Assembly (NCBI GenBank): GCA_964519345.1
Contig: CAZFKX010000024.1
Location: 20,897 to 84,896, forward strand
Length of the DNA: 64,000 nt
Direction: 5' to 3'
DNA from: Persephonella sp964519345
GTDB taxonomy: Bacteria; Aquificota; Aquificia; Aquificales; Hydrogenothermaceae
Shown here: piece by piece, positions 33,106 to 42,581 of the stretch
Numbering within the stretch: the stretch's first letter is position 1
How the letters are laid out: each line of letters starts with the position of its first letter
The notes under the pieces: generated by a model
Seen by the model: only the letters and a program-made list of their open reading frames with translations
The model's database searches: none
Told to the model about the DNA's origin: nothing
Made by a program: the position numbers and the translations under genes

Positions 33106-34650
33106 TTATGGTTTCGGTACAGAACCTAAGATATATTTTAAATCATTGTCGTTAAACAGGAAACCTCCACCAATAAAAACACCCCTTACACCATCGTTTA
33201 AAAGATCCGACCCACCTATATCAATAAAAATTGGCGATTTTCCAAATTTATACTGAAATACAATATCTAACTGTGGATGAGCAGGTTCACCTTCAGCAAA
33301 TCTTCTATCAAAATTGTAAATATCTGATTTTACTTTAAGATTTTCAGAAAAAACCAGATCAAAACCCCCAGCCGCACCAGAATCTTTAAGACCTGCTCTT
33401 ACCCATAATGAAGGATAATCTGTTCCAAGTATTCTGCCTGCATATTGAACATCAAAAAGTATTCCATAATTTCTTGTGAGCCTTGTTGTTACAGTAGATC
33501 CTGTTTTGTATTCTTCCTCTTTAAGAACTTTTCCATTTGTATTTGAAAGAGCACCAAAATATAGATACCTGTCTGGTCTATGGGAGAAAATAGCAGCTAT
33601 ACCGGCTTTTACATCTTCATTCCCTGTGTGCGTCTCTCCATAAAGCTTTATATCAAGCATAGATCTGTTAATTACTTTAAAAGGTTTTGCAAAGGACTTA
33701 ACTCCTTCATTTACATTGTTATACAGATCGTCTTCATTCACAAGCTTTCCTATTGTTCCCTTTCCTTCATCAATCTTTGCAAGAATTCTGTCAATCTTAA
33801 GGGAAGCATCTTTTATCTTCTCAACGGTTTTCCTTATATCCTCTCTATTTTCACCAACTGTATCTTTAACTTGAAGTGCTGCCTGATCTATATCCTCTAA
33901 AACTTTCGGAGTCTTTTCTCTTAAAGCAATAGAAGTCTCTTTAAGATTTTTAACAAGTTCCCTTATATCATCCCTATTATCGCCTGTTATAGACTCAAGG
34001 TGGGCTGTTATCCTGTCAAGTTTTGCTATAAGATCAGGTAGATGAGTCCTTAGATTGTCTGTTATAACCCTCACATTTTCTACTGTTTTTCTCAGATCTT
34101 TTCTGTTTTCCTGAACGAGCTGATCTGTATGTTCAGCAAGTATCCTAATTCTTCTGATCAGCTCTGTAAGATCTCCTTCCTCAATCGCTTTATTTAAATT
34201 ATCAACAAACACCTCCACTTTTTTAGCCACATCGGCAGCAGAGGAAAAAGCCTCTTCAGCAGAAGCAAAAACCTGTCCTTTTCTTATTATGGATTTTTCT
34301 GGAAGCTCGCCCGACTCTGGAGTTCCGGGATCTATATATACATACTTATCCCCCATAAGACCGAGCGTTCTTATATAAGCAACAGCATTTTTATATAAAG
34401 GCACATCTTTCCTTATAGATATCTTTACCTCAACTATATTGTTTTTAAAAACAATATCTTCAACTCTACCTACCTTTACTCCCTTAACCTGAACATCTGC
34501 TCCCTTGGATAGACCCTCTACCATATTAAAATATATGTAGTAATCATGAGTATCCTGCCCAAAAGTCCTACCATTAAACGTTATAGATAGATAGGCAAAT
34601 ATTGCCGACACAATAAGAACAAATAAGCCTACCTTTATCTGTGTGTTCAT
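33106..34650 (-). CDS. MCE/MlaD-family lipid-transport protein with long helical stalk and beta-rich C-terminus
   Basis: 514 residues. An N-terminal membrane anchor lies near residues 5-25 and a single MCE domain near 38-118 (GLSKGADVQVKGVKVGRV). A coiled-coil region (about 150-310) follows with repeated NREDIR/NRDDIR-type motifs. The last 180 residues are beta-strand rich with alternating aromatic residues, like an outer-membrane domain. MCE proteins form hexameric tunnels for lipids between membranes. The partner permease (MlaE) and ATPase (MlaF) are not adjacent. It starts 1 nt after aroB'. Confidence 0.85.
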   Translation of the reverse strand: MNTQIKVGLFVLIVSAIFAYLSITFNGRTFGQDTHDYYIYFNMVEGLSKGADVQVKGVKVGRVEDIVFKNNIVEVKISIRKDVPLYKNAVAYIRTLGLMGDKYVYIDPGTPESGELPEKSIIRKGQVFASAEEAFSSAADVAKKVEVFVDNLNKAIEEGDLTELIRRIRILAEHTDQLVQENRKDLRKTVENVRVITDNLRTHLPDLIAKLDRITAHLESITGDNRDDIRELVKNLKETSIALREKTPKVLEDIDQAALQVKDTVGENREDIRKTVEKIKDASLKIDRILAKIDEGKGTIGKLVNEDDLYNNVNEGVKSFAKPFKVINRSMLDIKLYGETHTGNEDVKAGIAAIFSHRPDRYLYFGALSNTNGKVLKEEEYKTGSTVTTRLTRNYGILFDVQYAGRILGTDYPSLWVRAGLKDSGAAGGFDLVFSENLKVKSDIYNFDRRFAEGEPAHPQLDIVFQYKFGKSPIFIDIGGSDLLNDGVRGVFIGGGFLFNDNDLKYILGSVPKP

Positions 34651-34651
34651 T

Positions 34652-35647
34652 TTATTTTTCCAATATGGTTTCTTCTACTTTCATACCAAAATGTCTTCCT
34701 GCCTCTTCAACATAACCTAATATCTCATCTCCTTCTTTCAAGTCAACCACAGAGATAAGTGAGCTGTCACCGCCGACAACCCTTATTGTTTCAGCATTCT
34801 GAAGAACAGCACTTAACTTTCTACCGTTATACTCAGCCTCTACTAAAAGCATTGGTCTTCTCTCTATTTTTGCTCTTCCAACAACTACAGCTCTTCCATT
34901 TCCATCTATATCATAAGCCATAACTTCTTTACCTGCTTCAAGCTCGCAAAGATATACAGTTTTTCCTCCTGGAACCCTTGTGTACATATGGACCGCACCT
35001 GCATTCACTCTGAAGGGTCTTGATGCTACATATGGGGATTCCTCTGTTTCAGCATGCACAAGTATCATACCTGCAGAAGAATTTCCCACAAGCATTCCTT
35101 CTCCTCTTTTAAAAAGAGAGGTTGTGTCAACAGCTACCCTATCCCCCATACCTACGGGAATTATAGCAGTAACCTTGGCTCTTATAAGCTCCACCTTTTC
35201 TGTTGTTTCTTTTATAACGGAGGCTACCCTTTTTATCTCATTAAGATCTTCCGTATCAAGTACAACACCTTTTACTCCCTTTTCCAGAATTCCAACAGCT
35301 ATACTTGCTTCATCTGCATTTTTAACCTCTGCATAAATATTCTCTGACTGTGCTATAAGATTTTCCAATGGGATTATTGTCCAGTCTGTAGTTCTCACTA
35401 TAACTTTTTTTCCTGCTTTAGCCAGCTGTGCTGCTTTTTCTTCATCCTGTTTATTCTTTATTGTTACTATAACAAAGCCGTTCGTAAGATTCCCATTTTT
35501 ATCTACAGTTATAAAATTTACTCTTCCAAGTTTTTTTGCTTCCTCTTCTTTATCTTCAGGTATTATGATGTAATCAGCTCCGCTCTCTATAGCTGTTGTT
35601 ACAATCTTTTTGTCATAGTTAACAGCATTAACTATAAACTCTTTCAT
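34652..35647 (-). CDS. 3-dehydroquinate synthase II (archaeal-type AroB')
   Basis: 331 residues matching the DHQS (PF01959-type) family. In methanogens this enzyme oxidatively deaminates and cyclises 2-amino-3,7-dideoxy-D-threo-hept-6-ulosonate to 3-dehydroquinate. Recognisable stretches are ESGADYIIIPE near residue 18-28, GMGDRVAVDTTSLFKRGEGMLVGNSS (read as GDRVAVDT and GEGMLVGN) near 172-195, and FRVNAGAVHMYTRVPGG near 213-229, where the conserved Asn-Ala-Gly-x-Val-His motif sits. It is first of an operon with the MCE gene and the Crp/Fnr regulator. A canonical aroB may be absent in this organism. Confidence 0.9.
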   Translation of the reverse strand: MKEFIVNAVNYDKKIVTTAIESGADYIIIPEDKEEEAKKLGRVNFITVDKNGNLTNGFVIVTIKNKQDEEKAAQLAKAGKKVIVRTTDWTIIPLENLIAQSENIYAEVKNADEASIAVGILEKGVKGVVLDTEDLNEIKRVASVIKETTEKVELIRAKVTAIIPVGMGDRVAVDTTSLFKRGEGMLVGNSSAGMILVHAETEESPYVASRPFRVNAGAVHMYTRVPGGKTVYLCELEAGKEVMAYDIDGNGRAVVVGRAKIERRPMLLVEAEYNGRKLSAVLQNAETIRVVGGDSSLISVVDLKEGDEILGYVEEAGRHFGMKVEETILEK

Positions 35648-35702
35648 CTTACACCCCTTTTATATTTCATTTCAATAGTTATTAAAACATTATAATATCA
35701 TT

Positions 35703-36374
35703 TTATTTAGCTTTCTGAAAAACAGCTATTATTATCATTCCAGCAAATTTTCTTGAACTGTAAATCTTTTCAAAGGAAAATTCTTTCATAAATTTCTCAA
35801 GTTCTTCCTCAGATTTTGAGTTCCGTATCGATTCCACAAAATAATCATACTCTTCTTTTGTAAATATTTTCTCGCCAACAGCCCTGAATATCTTATCAGC
35901 AAAAAAAAGTGCAGATCTATGTATATACTTAGAAGGTTTTGATATATCAAGTATAGAAATACAGCCATTTTCCTTTAGAATACGACTGAACTCTGTTACA
36001 GAATCCTTACTGCTAAGATGTCTAAAAACAAGGGATAAAAAAACGGCATCAACAGAACTTTTTTTTAAGGGCATATTATAAGCTGATGCTTGAATAAAAA
36101 TATTTCTACCATCTATTTTCTCTTTGGCTGTCATTAACATTTTAAAGGATACATCAATTCCAACTGCAACCACCTTAGGATATATTTCATTTATCTTTCT
36201 TACAATCTCACCTGTTCCTGTTCCAACATCAACAAATACTTTGCCTTCAGGTGTATTTTCTACAAGTTCTCTCTGCCACTTTCCTATTCTGTTAAATGTG
36301 GCAAAGTTTAAGAATCTATCGTACACACCCACTATACTGTCAAAAACTTTTGCTGCTAATTTTTCCTGTCCCAT
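35703..36374 (-). CDS. Ubiquinone/menaquinone biosynthesis-type methyltransferase (UbiE/MenG family)
   Basis: 223 residues from the ATG at 36374, which follows the cysS stop by a single base (TGA-T-ATG), giving translational coupling; an in-frame ATG at 36428 overlaps cysS. It is a class I SAM-dependent methyltransferase with FVDVGTGTGEIVRKI near residue 48-62 (SAM-binding motif I) and the UbiE-like start VFDSIVGVYDRFLNFATFNR. It probably C-methylates demethylmenaquinone or a related quinone in the cytoplasm. A prenyltransferase at 43756 and SQR at 47955 are consistent with quinone-based energy metabolism. Confidence 0.85.
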   Translation of the reverse strand: MGQEKLAAKVFDSIVGVYDRFLNFATFNRIGKWQRELVENTPEGKVFVDVGTGTGEIVRKINEIYPKVVAVGIDVSFKMLMTAKEKIDGRNIFIQASAYNMPLKKSSVDAVFLSLVFRHLSSKDSVTEFSRILKENGCISILDISKPSKYIHRSALFFADKIFRAVGEKIFTKEEYDYFVESIRNSKSEEELEKFMKEFSFEKIYSSRKFAGMIIIAVFQKAK

Positions 36375-36375
36375 A

Positions 36376-37839
36376 TCACTTTTTCTTCCATTTTGTTCCA
36401 ACAGGCGTATCTTCAATAATAATCCCAAGATGTGATAGTTTTTCCCTTATATAATCTGCTATCTCAAACTGTTTTTCTTTCCTTGCTTTATTTCTTATAT
36501 CTATTAACGTCTGAATAAGCTCACTATCTATTCTTTTTTCAGCTTTTTCTATTTTGATCTCCTCTATCTCAACACACGGCTGAAGACTGTCAAAAAGACC
36601 AAATATCTCTTTACCTATGTTGTGAAGAATGTCCGAAGCCTCTCTATAAGATTCAAGAGCCTTTTTTGATATTCCTCCACTTTTAACAGCTCTATCTCTC
36701 AAAATATTCATCTCCCTTACGAGAGTAAAAAGGGATGCAAGAGCCTCAGGCGTATTAAAATCATCGCTCATAGCAGCATAAAATCCCTGTTCGGCTTTCG
36801 CAATCTCATCATAAAGATGTTTACTAAAATCTGGATTTTCAGGTAGCTTTTTTAATACCTCATATTCATCAATTGCTCCTTTCAGTCTTTCATAAGCCTT
36901 TTTAGTTTCTTCCATCTTTTCCCAGCTAAAGTCAAGAGGACTTCTGTAGTGAACGGAAAGAACAAGGAGTCTTAAAATATCTGGATCATATTTTGAGTAT
37001 ATCTCTTTTAGAGTTATATAATTTCCAAGTGATTTAGACATTTTCTGACCGTTTACAGTAACAAGTCCATTATGAATCCAGTATCTTGCAAAAGGTTTAT
37101 CAGAAAGTGCCTCAGCCTGGGCAAGTTCATTCTCATGATGGGGGAATGTCAGATCAAGACCGCCTCCATGAATATCTATAGTCTCTCCGAGATGCTTAAA
37201 TATCATTGCACAACACTCTGTATGCCATCCAGGTCTTCCTTTTCCCCAGGGTGAGTCCCATGCCGGCTCATCAGCCTTTGATACTTTCCATAAGGCAAAA
37301 TCAAGCGGATCTCTCTTTTTTTCGCCTGGTTCAACCCTTGCACCTGCTATAAGCTCATCAACACTTCTCTTTGATAGTTTCCCATACTCTTTAAACTTTC
37401 TAACAGAAAAATAAACATCCCCTTCAACCTCATAGGCATAACCTTTGTCAATAAGTTTCTGTATAAAGTCAATAATATCAGGAATATGAGTTGTAACCCT
37501 CGGTTCAATATCGGCCGGTTCTATACGGAAATTTTCAGCATCCTGAAAATACTCTTTTATATACCTATCAGCTATAACAGTAAAAGGAAGACACTCGTTT
37601 TTTGCTCTATTTATTATTTTGTCATCAACATCTGTAAAATTTCTAACAAACTTTACATTGTATCCCAGATATCTCAGATATCTCCTTATAACATCAAAGA
37701 CGATCAAACTCCTTCCATGCCCTACATGGTTAACATCGTAAACAGTTACCCCGCATGTATATATCTTTACTTCTCCAGGTTTTATAGGAACAAACTCCTC
37801 TTTTTTTCCCGTAAGGGTGTTGTAAACTTTAAGACTCAT
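36376..37839 (-). CDS. cysS: Cysteinyl-tRNA synthetase
   Basis: 487-residue class I synthetase that charges tRNA(Cys). Zinc and active-site motifs are in place: YTCGVTVYDVNHVGHGR near residue 27-43 (HIGH-type signature as HVGH), WHTECCAMI near 208, the HGGGLDLTFPHHENE zinc region near 228-242, and KMSKSLGN near 270-277. Length is normal. It is divergent from the BCAM0308-type gene and is followed by the quinone methyltransferase. Confidence 0.97.
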   Translation of the reverse strand: MSLKVYNTLTGKKEEFVPIKPGEVKIYTCGVTVYDVNHVGHGRSLIVFDVIRRYLRYLGYNVKFVRNFTDVDDKIINRAKNECLPFTVIADRYIKEYFQDAENFRIEPADIEPRVTTHIPDIIDFIQKLIDKGYAYEVEGDVYFSVRKFKEYGKLSKRSVDELIAGARVEPGEKKRDPLDFALWKVSKADEPAWDSPWGKGRPGWHTECCAMIFKHLGETIDIHGGGLDLTFPHHENELAQAEALSDKPFARYWIHNGLVTVNGQKMSKSLGNYITLKEIYSKYDPDILRLLVLSVHYRSPLDFSWEKMEETKKAYERLKGAIDEYEVLKKLPENPDFSKHLYDEIAKAEQGFYAAMSDDFNTPEALASLFTLVREMNILRDRAVKSGGISKKALESYREASDILHNIGKEIFGLFDSLQPCVEIEEIKIEKAEKRIDSELIQTLIDIRNKARKEKQFEIADYIREKLSHLGIIIEDTPVGTKWKKK

Positions 37840-37865
37840 ATTCCCACCTCTTAATCAAGGTTTTA

Positions 37866-37894
37866 TTGATATAATTGTAACCTATTTTTATATT
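37866..37894 (+). promoter_or_regulatory. Sigma-70-like promoter of the BCAM0308-hyuAB operon
   Basis: TTGATA (37866-37871), 17-bp spacer, TATATT (37889-37894), 34 bp before the start codon, which is preceded by AAGGAGGG. Confidence 0.55.
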
Positions 37895-37928
37895 AATTAA
37901 GGCATATTAGTACTAAGGAGGGTTCCTA

Positions 37929-38411
37929 ATGGGAAAAAGTATTAGAAAAGACAGATTGATAAAGGAGTACATTCACGATCCATACTTCACAAAGGAAAAA
38001 TATCCTGATCCTTCCGTATGTAAAAAGTGTGGAGTCGTTTTTCATGATGGAATATTTGAATGGATTGAACCTGTTCCAAAGCATGCCGAGAGCATAATAT
38101 GTCCCGCATGTAGAAGAATAGAAGACAGATACGAAGGAGGATACGTTGTTCTGGAAGGAGATTTCTTAAAAAATCACAAAGATGAGGTACTCAACCTTAT
38201 AAGAAACACTGAAGAAGAAGAGATGGATTACAGACCGTTGGAAAGAATAATTGATATAAAAGAAGAAGATGGAAAAATAGTAATAACAACAACATACGAA
38301 CATCTCGCGAGAAGAATAGGCGAGGCTGTTCACAGAGCTTACAAAGGAGACCTTATAATTCAGTATCCAGAGGGATGGAAATATGCCAGAGTTCACTGGA
38401 TAAGAAATTAA
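37929..38411 (+). CDS. BCAM0308-type zinc-ribbon protein
   Basis: 160 residues. A zinc-ribbon is formed by VCKKCGVVF near residue 32 and CPACRRIE near 58, and the C-terminal half (about 95-160) is an alpha/beta domain ending in YARVHWIRN. It matches the small bacterial family annotated BCAM0308 (NMD3-like zinc ribbon), whose role is not established. The ribosome binding site is AAGGAGGG. The stop codon lies 2 nt before the hyuA start, so it is likely cotranslated with the hydantoinase genes, though a functional link is not evident. Confidence 0.75.
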   Translation: MGKSIRKDRLIKEYIHDPYFTKEKYPDPSVCKKCGVVFHDGIFEWIEPVPKHAESIICPACRRIEDRYEGGYVVLEGDFLKNHKDEVLNLIRNTEEEEMDYRPLERIIDIKEEDGKIVITTTYEHLARRIGEAVHRAYKGDLIIQYPEGWKYARVHWIRN

Positions 38412-38413
38412 AA

Positions 38414-40387
38414 ATGGTGGTAATAGGAGTAGATACAGGAGGAACATTTACTGACATAGTTTATAAGGATAAAAATAGATGGGGTATATACAAACTTCCT
38501 TCAACACCATCTAATCCGGCAGAAGCTGTTTTAGAAGGGATAGAAAAAGTAGCCAAAGGAAAAAATAAGAGGATAGTTCACGGTACAACAGTTGCAACAA
38601 ACACAATACTTGAAAGAAAAGGATCAAAAACTGCATTTGTAACAAACAGAGGTTTTGAAGATATTATATTTATAGGAAGACAAAACAGAAAAGAACTTTA
38701 CAATTTACGCTACAGAAGACCTGAACCTATAGTTCCAGAAGACCTGAGATTTGGTATTGAATGTCGGATAAACTCAAAAGGAGAGATTATTAAAGAGATA
38801 TCAGAAGAAGATATAGAACAACTCATAAAAGCGTTAAAAGAAAAATCCGTTCAGTCCGTTGCCGTATCGCTGCTTTTTTCATTTTTAAATCCAGAACAGG
38901 AGAATTTAATAAAAGACAGACTCTCAGACCATTTTTATGTTTCAATTTCCTCGGATATACTTCCAGAATTTAGAGAGTATGAAAGATCTTCAACTGTTGT
39001 TTTAAACAGTTATGTTATGCCTATTATGGATAAATACATATCCCATCTTGAAAAAAATATATCCGATAATGATAAACTCTCAATAATGCAGTCTAACGGA
39101 GGATCAATATCCCCTAAAAAAGCAAAAGAAGAGGCTGTAAGAACAATACTCTCCGGACCTGCAGGAGGAGTTGTAGGAGCGTTCCAGATAGGAAAAATAG
39201 CAGGTTATCGGAATCTTATTACATTTGATATGGGGGGAACGTCAACAGATGTATCTCTAATAAATGGAAACATACCTTTTACAACTGATTATGAAATAAC
39301 AGATCTTCCTGTTAAGATCCCTGTAATAGATATTCATACAGTTGGTGCTGGAGGAGGATCAATAGCTTATATAGACAGAGGCGGATCGCTTAATGTTGGA
39401 CCTGAAAGTGCAGGTGCAGATCCGGGACCTGTATGTTATGGAAAAGGGAAAAAAATTACCGTTACAGATGCGAATCTATATCTTGGGAGATTAATTCCAG
39501 ATAAATTCTTAGGCGGCAGTATGAAAATCTATCCTGATAGAGTTGAAGAGTATATGAAAAAACTCTCATCAGAAATGAGACTTGATCCCTATGAAACTGC
39601 AGAAGGTATAATTACAGTTGCAAACGTTAAAATGGAAAATGCTATAAGGAAAATATCTATAGAAAGAGGATATGATCCAAAAGATTTTGTACTATTTTCT
39701 TATGGTGGTGCAGGAGGACTGCATGCATCGTTTCTCGCAAAAGCCCTCAATATTCCAAAGATTGTAATTCCAGTTAATCCTGGAGTTCTTTCAGCCTTAG
39801 GAATGATTATGTCCGATTTTATAAAAGATTATTCCTTAACAATTATGTCCGTTTACAGTCCGGATATGATTTTTCATATTGAAAAAGTAATGCAGACGCT
39901 AAAAGAGAAAGCTGTGAAAGATCTAAAAAATGAAGGTTTTGATGAAAAAAATATACGTATTGAAAAACTGTTAGATATGAGATACATAGGTCAATCTTAT
40001 GAAATTATAGTTCCTTATTCTAAGGATATAGATAAAAAATTTCACGATCTGCACAGGACTTATTATGGTTACAGTAGAGAAAATATTGATATAGAGATTG
40101 TAAACGTAAGGATTAGAGCCTACGGTATAACTGAAAAACCTTATATACAAAGGATAGAGAAAGGGAATAAAAAGATTAGCAAAGAAGCCTTTTTAGGTTA
40201 TACAGATATGTATATTAATGGATCTTTCAAAAAAGTAAGAGTCATACAAAGAGATAAACTTAAAGCTGGAAATATTATTGACTCACCCTCTATCATAGTT
40301 GAGTACTCTTCAACAATTCTAATTCCAGAATTTGCCAGAGGATTTGTTGATGATTTTGGAAATATAATCCTGGATATAGAGGTATAA
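38414..40387 (+). CDS. Hydantoinase/oxoprolinase subunit A (HyuA family)
   Basis: 657 residues from the ATG at 38414 (the longer frame from 38375 lies inside the upstream gene). It has the actin-fold ATPase layout. The phosphate-1 loop IGVDTGGTFTDIV is at residues about 3-15, the second ATP-binding region FDMGGTSTDVSLI is near 275, VHAGGGS-type IHTVGAGGGSIA lies near 310, and GGAGGLHA is near 440. It acts with the B subunit in ATP-dependent ring opening of hydantoin, oxoproline or related substrates, or in acetone/acetophenone carboxylase-like enzymes. Substrate cannot be told from sequence. One base separates it from the B subunit. Confidence 0.92.
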   Translation: MVVIGVDTGGTFTDIVYKDKNRWGIYKLPSTPSNPAEAVLEGIEKVAKGKNKRIVHGTTVATNTILERKGSKTAFVTNRGFEDIIFIGRQNRKELYNLRYRRPEPIVPEDLRFGIECRINSKGEIIKEISEEDIEQLIKALKEKSVQSVAVSLLFSFLNPEQENLIKDRLSDHFYVSISSDILPEFREYERSSTVVLNSYVMPIMDKYISHLEKNISDNDKLSIMQSNGGSISPKKAKEEAVRTILSGPAGGVVGAFQIGKIAGYRNLITFDMGGTSTDVSLINGNIPFTTDYEITDLPVKIPVIDIHTVGAGGGSIAYIDRGGSLNVGPESAGADPGPVCYGKGKKITVTDANLYLGRLIPDKFLGGSMKIYPDRVEEYMKKLSSEMRLDPYETAEGIITVANVKMENAIRKISIERGYDPKDFVLFSYGGAGGLHASFLAKALNIPKIVIPVNPGVLSALGMIMSDFIKDYSLTIMSVYSPDMIFHIEKVMQTLKEKAVKDLKNEGFDEKNIRIEKLLDMRYIGQSYEIIVPYSKDIDKKFHDLHRTYYGYSRENIDIEIVNVRIRAYGITEKPYIQRIEKGNKKISKEAFLGYTDMYINGSFKKVRVIQRDKLKAGNIIDSPSIIVEYSSTILIPEFARGFVDDFGNIILDIEV

Positions 40388-40388
40388 A

Positions 40389-41948
40389 ATGAAGGTCAAC
40401 CCAATTATGCTGGAAGTTTTTAAGAATAAACTCTCTTCTATAGCAGAAGAGATGGGCATTATACTGCAAAAAACAGCATTTTCACCTAATATAAAAGAAA
40501 GAAAAGACTTTTCCTGTGCTATCTTTGATAAAGAAGGTTTTCTCATAGCGCAGGCTGCACACATACCTGTTCATCTTGGATCAATGTCAGCCTCTGTAAG
40601 ATCAGCTGTAAAAAACTGTTTCTTTGAAGAAGGAGATATGGTCATTTTAAATGATCCATATATGGGTGGAACTCATCTTCCTGATATTACAATTATAGCT
40701 CCCGTATTTATAAACAAAGATCTAAAATTTTTTGTTGCAAACAGAGCCCATCATGCAGATATAGGAGGTGTATCTGCCGGATCAATGCCTATTTCAAGGT
40801 CTATATTTCAAGAAGGAATCATAATACCACCTGTTAAGCTTGTTAAAAAAGGAAATATTGATAAAGAAATATTAAATATTATAAAAAACAATGTAAGAAC
40901 TCCTGATGAGAGAGAAGGAGATTTTTATGCACAGATTATGGCAAACATATCAGGGATAAAAAGAATAAAAGAAATAGTGAAAAGATACTCTCTATCAACG
41001 GTTGAGTTTTATATGAACCAACTTATTTATTACTCTGAAAAAATTATGAGGAGAAGAATTAAAGATATACCCGATGGGATATATACATTTGAAGATTACA
41101 TGGAAGATGATGGAATGGGAAACAAGGATATAAAGATCTATCTTGAGCTTAAAATAGAAGACGATGAGGCATTTCTTGACTTTACCAGATCAGACAATCA
41201 GGTAGATGGAAGTATAAATGCAGTAAGATCTATAACAGAATCAGCAGTCTTTTATGTATTCAGATCTCTAATTGAAGAAAATATACCAACTAATGACGGT
41301 TGTTTTAAACCTATAAAAATTAAAACCAAAAAAGGAAGTATTGTTGATGCCACCCCACCTTTCCCTGTGTCTGCAGGTAATGTTGAGACATCCCAAAGAA
41401 TAGTTGATGTTGTTCTTGGTGCATTATCAAAAGCTATTCCTGAAATTGTTCCTTCAGCAAGTCAGGGAAGTATGAACAATATAACCATAGGAGGGATAAA
41501 TCCTAATACTGGAAAAGATTTTACATACTATGAAACCATCGGAGGTGGAATGGGAGCTTTTTCAGGTGGAGACGGAGAAAGTGCTGTCCAGTCCCATATG
41601 ACAAATACCCTTAACACACCTATTGAAGCTCTTGAGTATGCTTATCCCTTCATGGTTACACAATATTCCGTAAGAAAAAATTCAGGAGGAGGAGGAGTTT
41701 TCAAAGGTGGAGACGGTATTATAAGAGAGATTGAACTTTTGACAGACGCTGAACTTACCGTTATATCAGAAAGAAGAAGAATACCTCCTTACGGACTTTT
41801 TGGAGGAAAACCAGGTAAGGTAGGCAGAAACTATATAATCACAAAAAAAGGTAAAACCCTCATGGGGGGTAAATTTTCGGTAAGACTAAAAAAAGGAGAC
41901 AAAATCAGAATAGAAACCCCCGGAGGAGGGGGTTATGGAAAGCCCTAA
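40389..41948 (+). CDS. Hydantoinase B/oxoprolinase subunit (HyuB family)
   Basis: 519 residues. N-terminal EVFKNKLSSIAEEMGIILQKTAFSPNIKERKDFS is the family start (read as EEMGIILQKTAFSPN, residues about 17-31). VILNDPYMGGTHLPDI near 82 and HHADIGGVSAGSMP near 122 carry the likely metal-binding residues, and a Gly-rich C-terminus ends in TPGGGGYGKP. Length is typical of stand-alone HyuB. It starts 1 nt after hyuA stops. It is convergent with the cyclophilin gene, overlapping by 4 nt. Confidence 0.92.
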   Translation: MKVNPIMLEVFKNKLSSIAEEMGIILQKTAFSPNIKERKDFSCAIFDKEGFLIAQAAHIPVHLGSMSASVRSAVKNCFFEEGDMVILNDPYMGGTHLPDITIIAPVFINKDLKFFVANRAHHADIGGVSAGSMPISRSIFQEGIIIPPVKLVKKGNIDKEILNIIKNNVRTPDEREGDFYAQIMANISGIKRIKEIVKRYSLSTVEFYMNQLIYYSEKIMRRRIKDIPDGIYTFEDYMEDDGMGNKDIKIYLELKIEDDEAFLDFTRSDNQVDGSINAVRSITESAVFYVFRSLIEENIPTNDGCFKPIKIKTKKGSIVDATPPFPVSAGNVETSQRIVDVVLGALSKAIPEIVPSASQGSMNNITIGGINPNTGKDFTYYETIGGGMGAFSGGDGESAVQSHMTNTLNTPIEALEYAYPFMVTQYSVRKNSGGGGVFKGGDGIIREIELLTDAELTVISERRRIPPYGLFGGKPGKVGRNYIITKKGKTLMGGKFSVRLKKGDKIRIETPGGGGYGKP

Positions 41949-42511
41949 GGTTTTTCTATCTTAATCGATTTTATTATCACATCCTCAATAGGAACATCCC
42001 TAAAATATCCAACTGTTGTAGTTCCTACATTAGAAATTTTATCAACAACATCCATTCCTTTTACAACTTTCCCAAAAACTGTGTAACCCCATTTTTGAGG
42101 AGTTCTTCCATAATCAAGGAATGTATTATCCCTTAGATTTATATAAAACTGCGAAGTTGCACTGTGAGGATTCTGTGTTCTTGCCATGGCAATAGTTCCT
42201 CTGAGGTTAGAAAGACCGTTGTCAGATTCATTAACCACTGGTTTATGTGTCGGTTCTTTATATTTCATTCCTGGATAAAAACCCCCACCTTGAATAACAA
42301 ATCCAGGTATAACCCTATGGAAAATAAGTCCGTTGTAAAAACCTTCTCTCACATATCTCAGAAAGTTATCAACAGTTTTAGGAGCTTTATCCGGATAAAG
42401 CTCCACATATATACTTCCATAATTTGTTTCAATCTTAATAATAGGATTCTCTTCTGCACCAACTGATAAAAAAGAAAAGAGTGTAATTAAAATAATACTA
42501 AAGATTCTCAT
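41945..42511 (-). CDS. Periplasmic cyclophilin-type peptidyl-prolyl isomerase
   Basis: 188 residues from the ATG at 42511 (AAGGAGG 6 nt upstream; the earlier in-frame ATG at 42544 precedes that site and would add an atypical leader). A signal peptide occupies about residues 1-18, so it acts in the periplasm. The cyclophilin core shows GLIFHRVIPGFVIQGG near residue 62-77, IAMART near 107, SQFYIN near 120, and WGYTVFGKVVKGMDVV near 143. The catalytic Arg-Phe-Gln set is conserved. It is a single gene, divergent from radC. Confidence 0.93.
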   Translation of the reverse strand: MRIFSIILITLFSFLSVGAEENPIIKIETNYGSIYVELYPDKAPKTVDNFLRYVREGFYNGLIFHRVIPGFVIQGGGFYPGMKYKEPTHKPVVNESDNGLSNLRGTIAMARTQNPHSATSQFYINLRDNTFLDYGRTPQKWGYTVFGKVVKGMDVVDKISNVGTTTVGYFRDVPIEDVIIKSIKIEKP

Positions 42512-42581
42512 ACCATCCTCCTTTTGAATTTTTTGAATTTTCAATTAAAATGTAATGAAATTATATAACAGAAGGTAGGAG

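Noticed and set aside
41917..41932. CCCCC-GGAGGA-GGGGG hairpin at the end of hyuB
   Set aside because: It encodes the conserved Pro-Gly-Gly-Gly-Gly tail of HyuB, the stem is only 5 bp, and no T-run follows.
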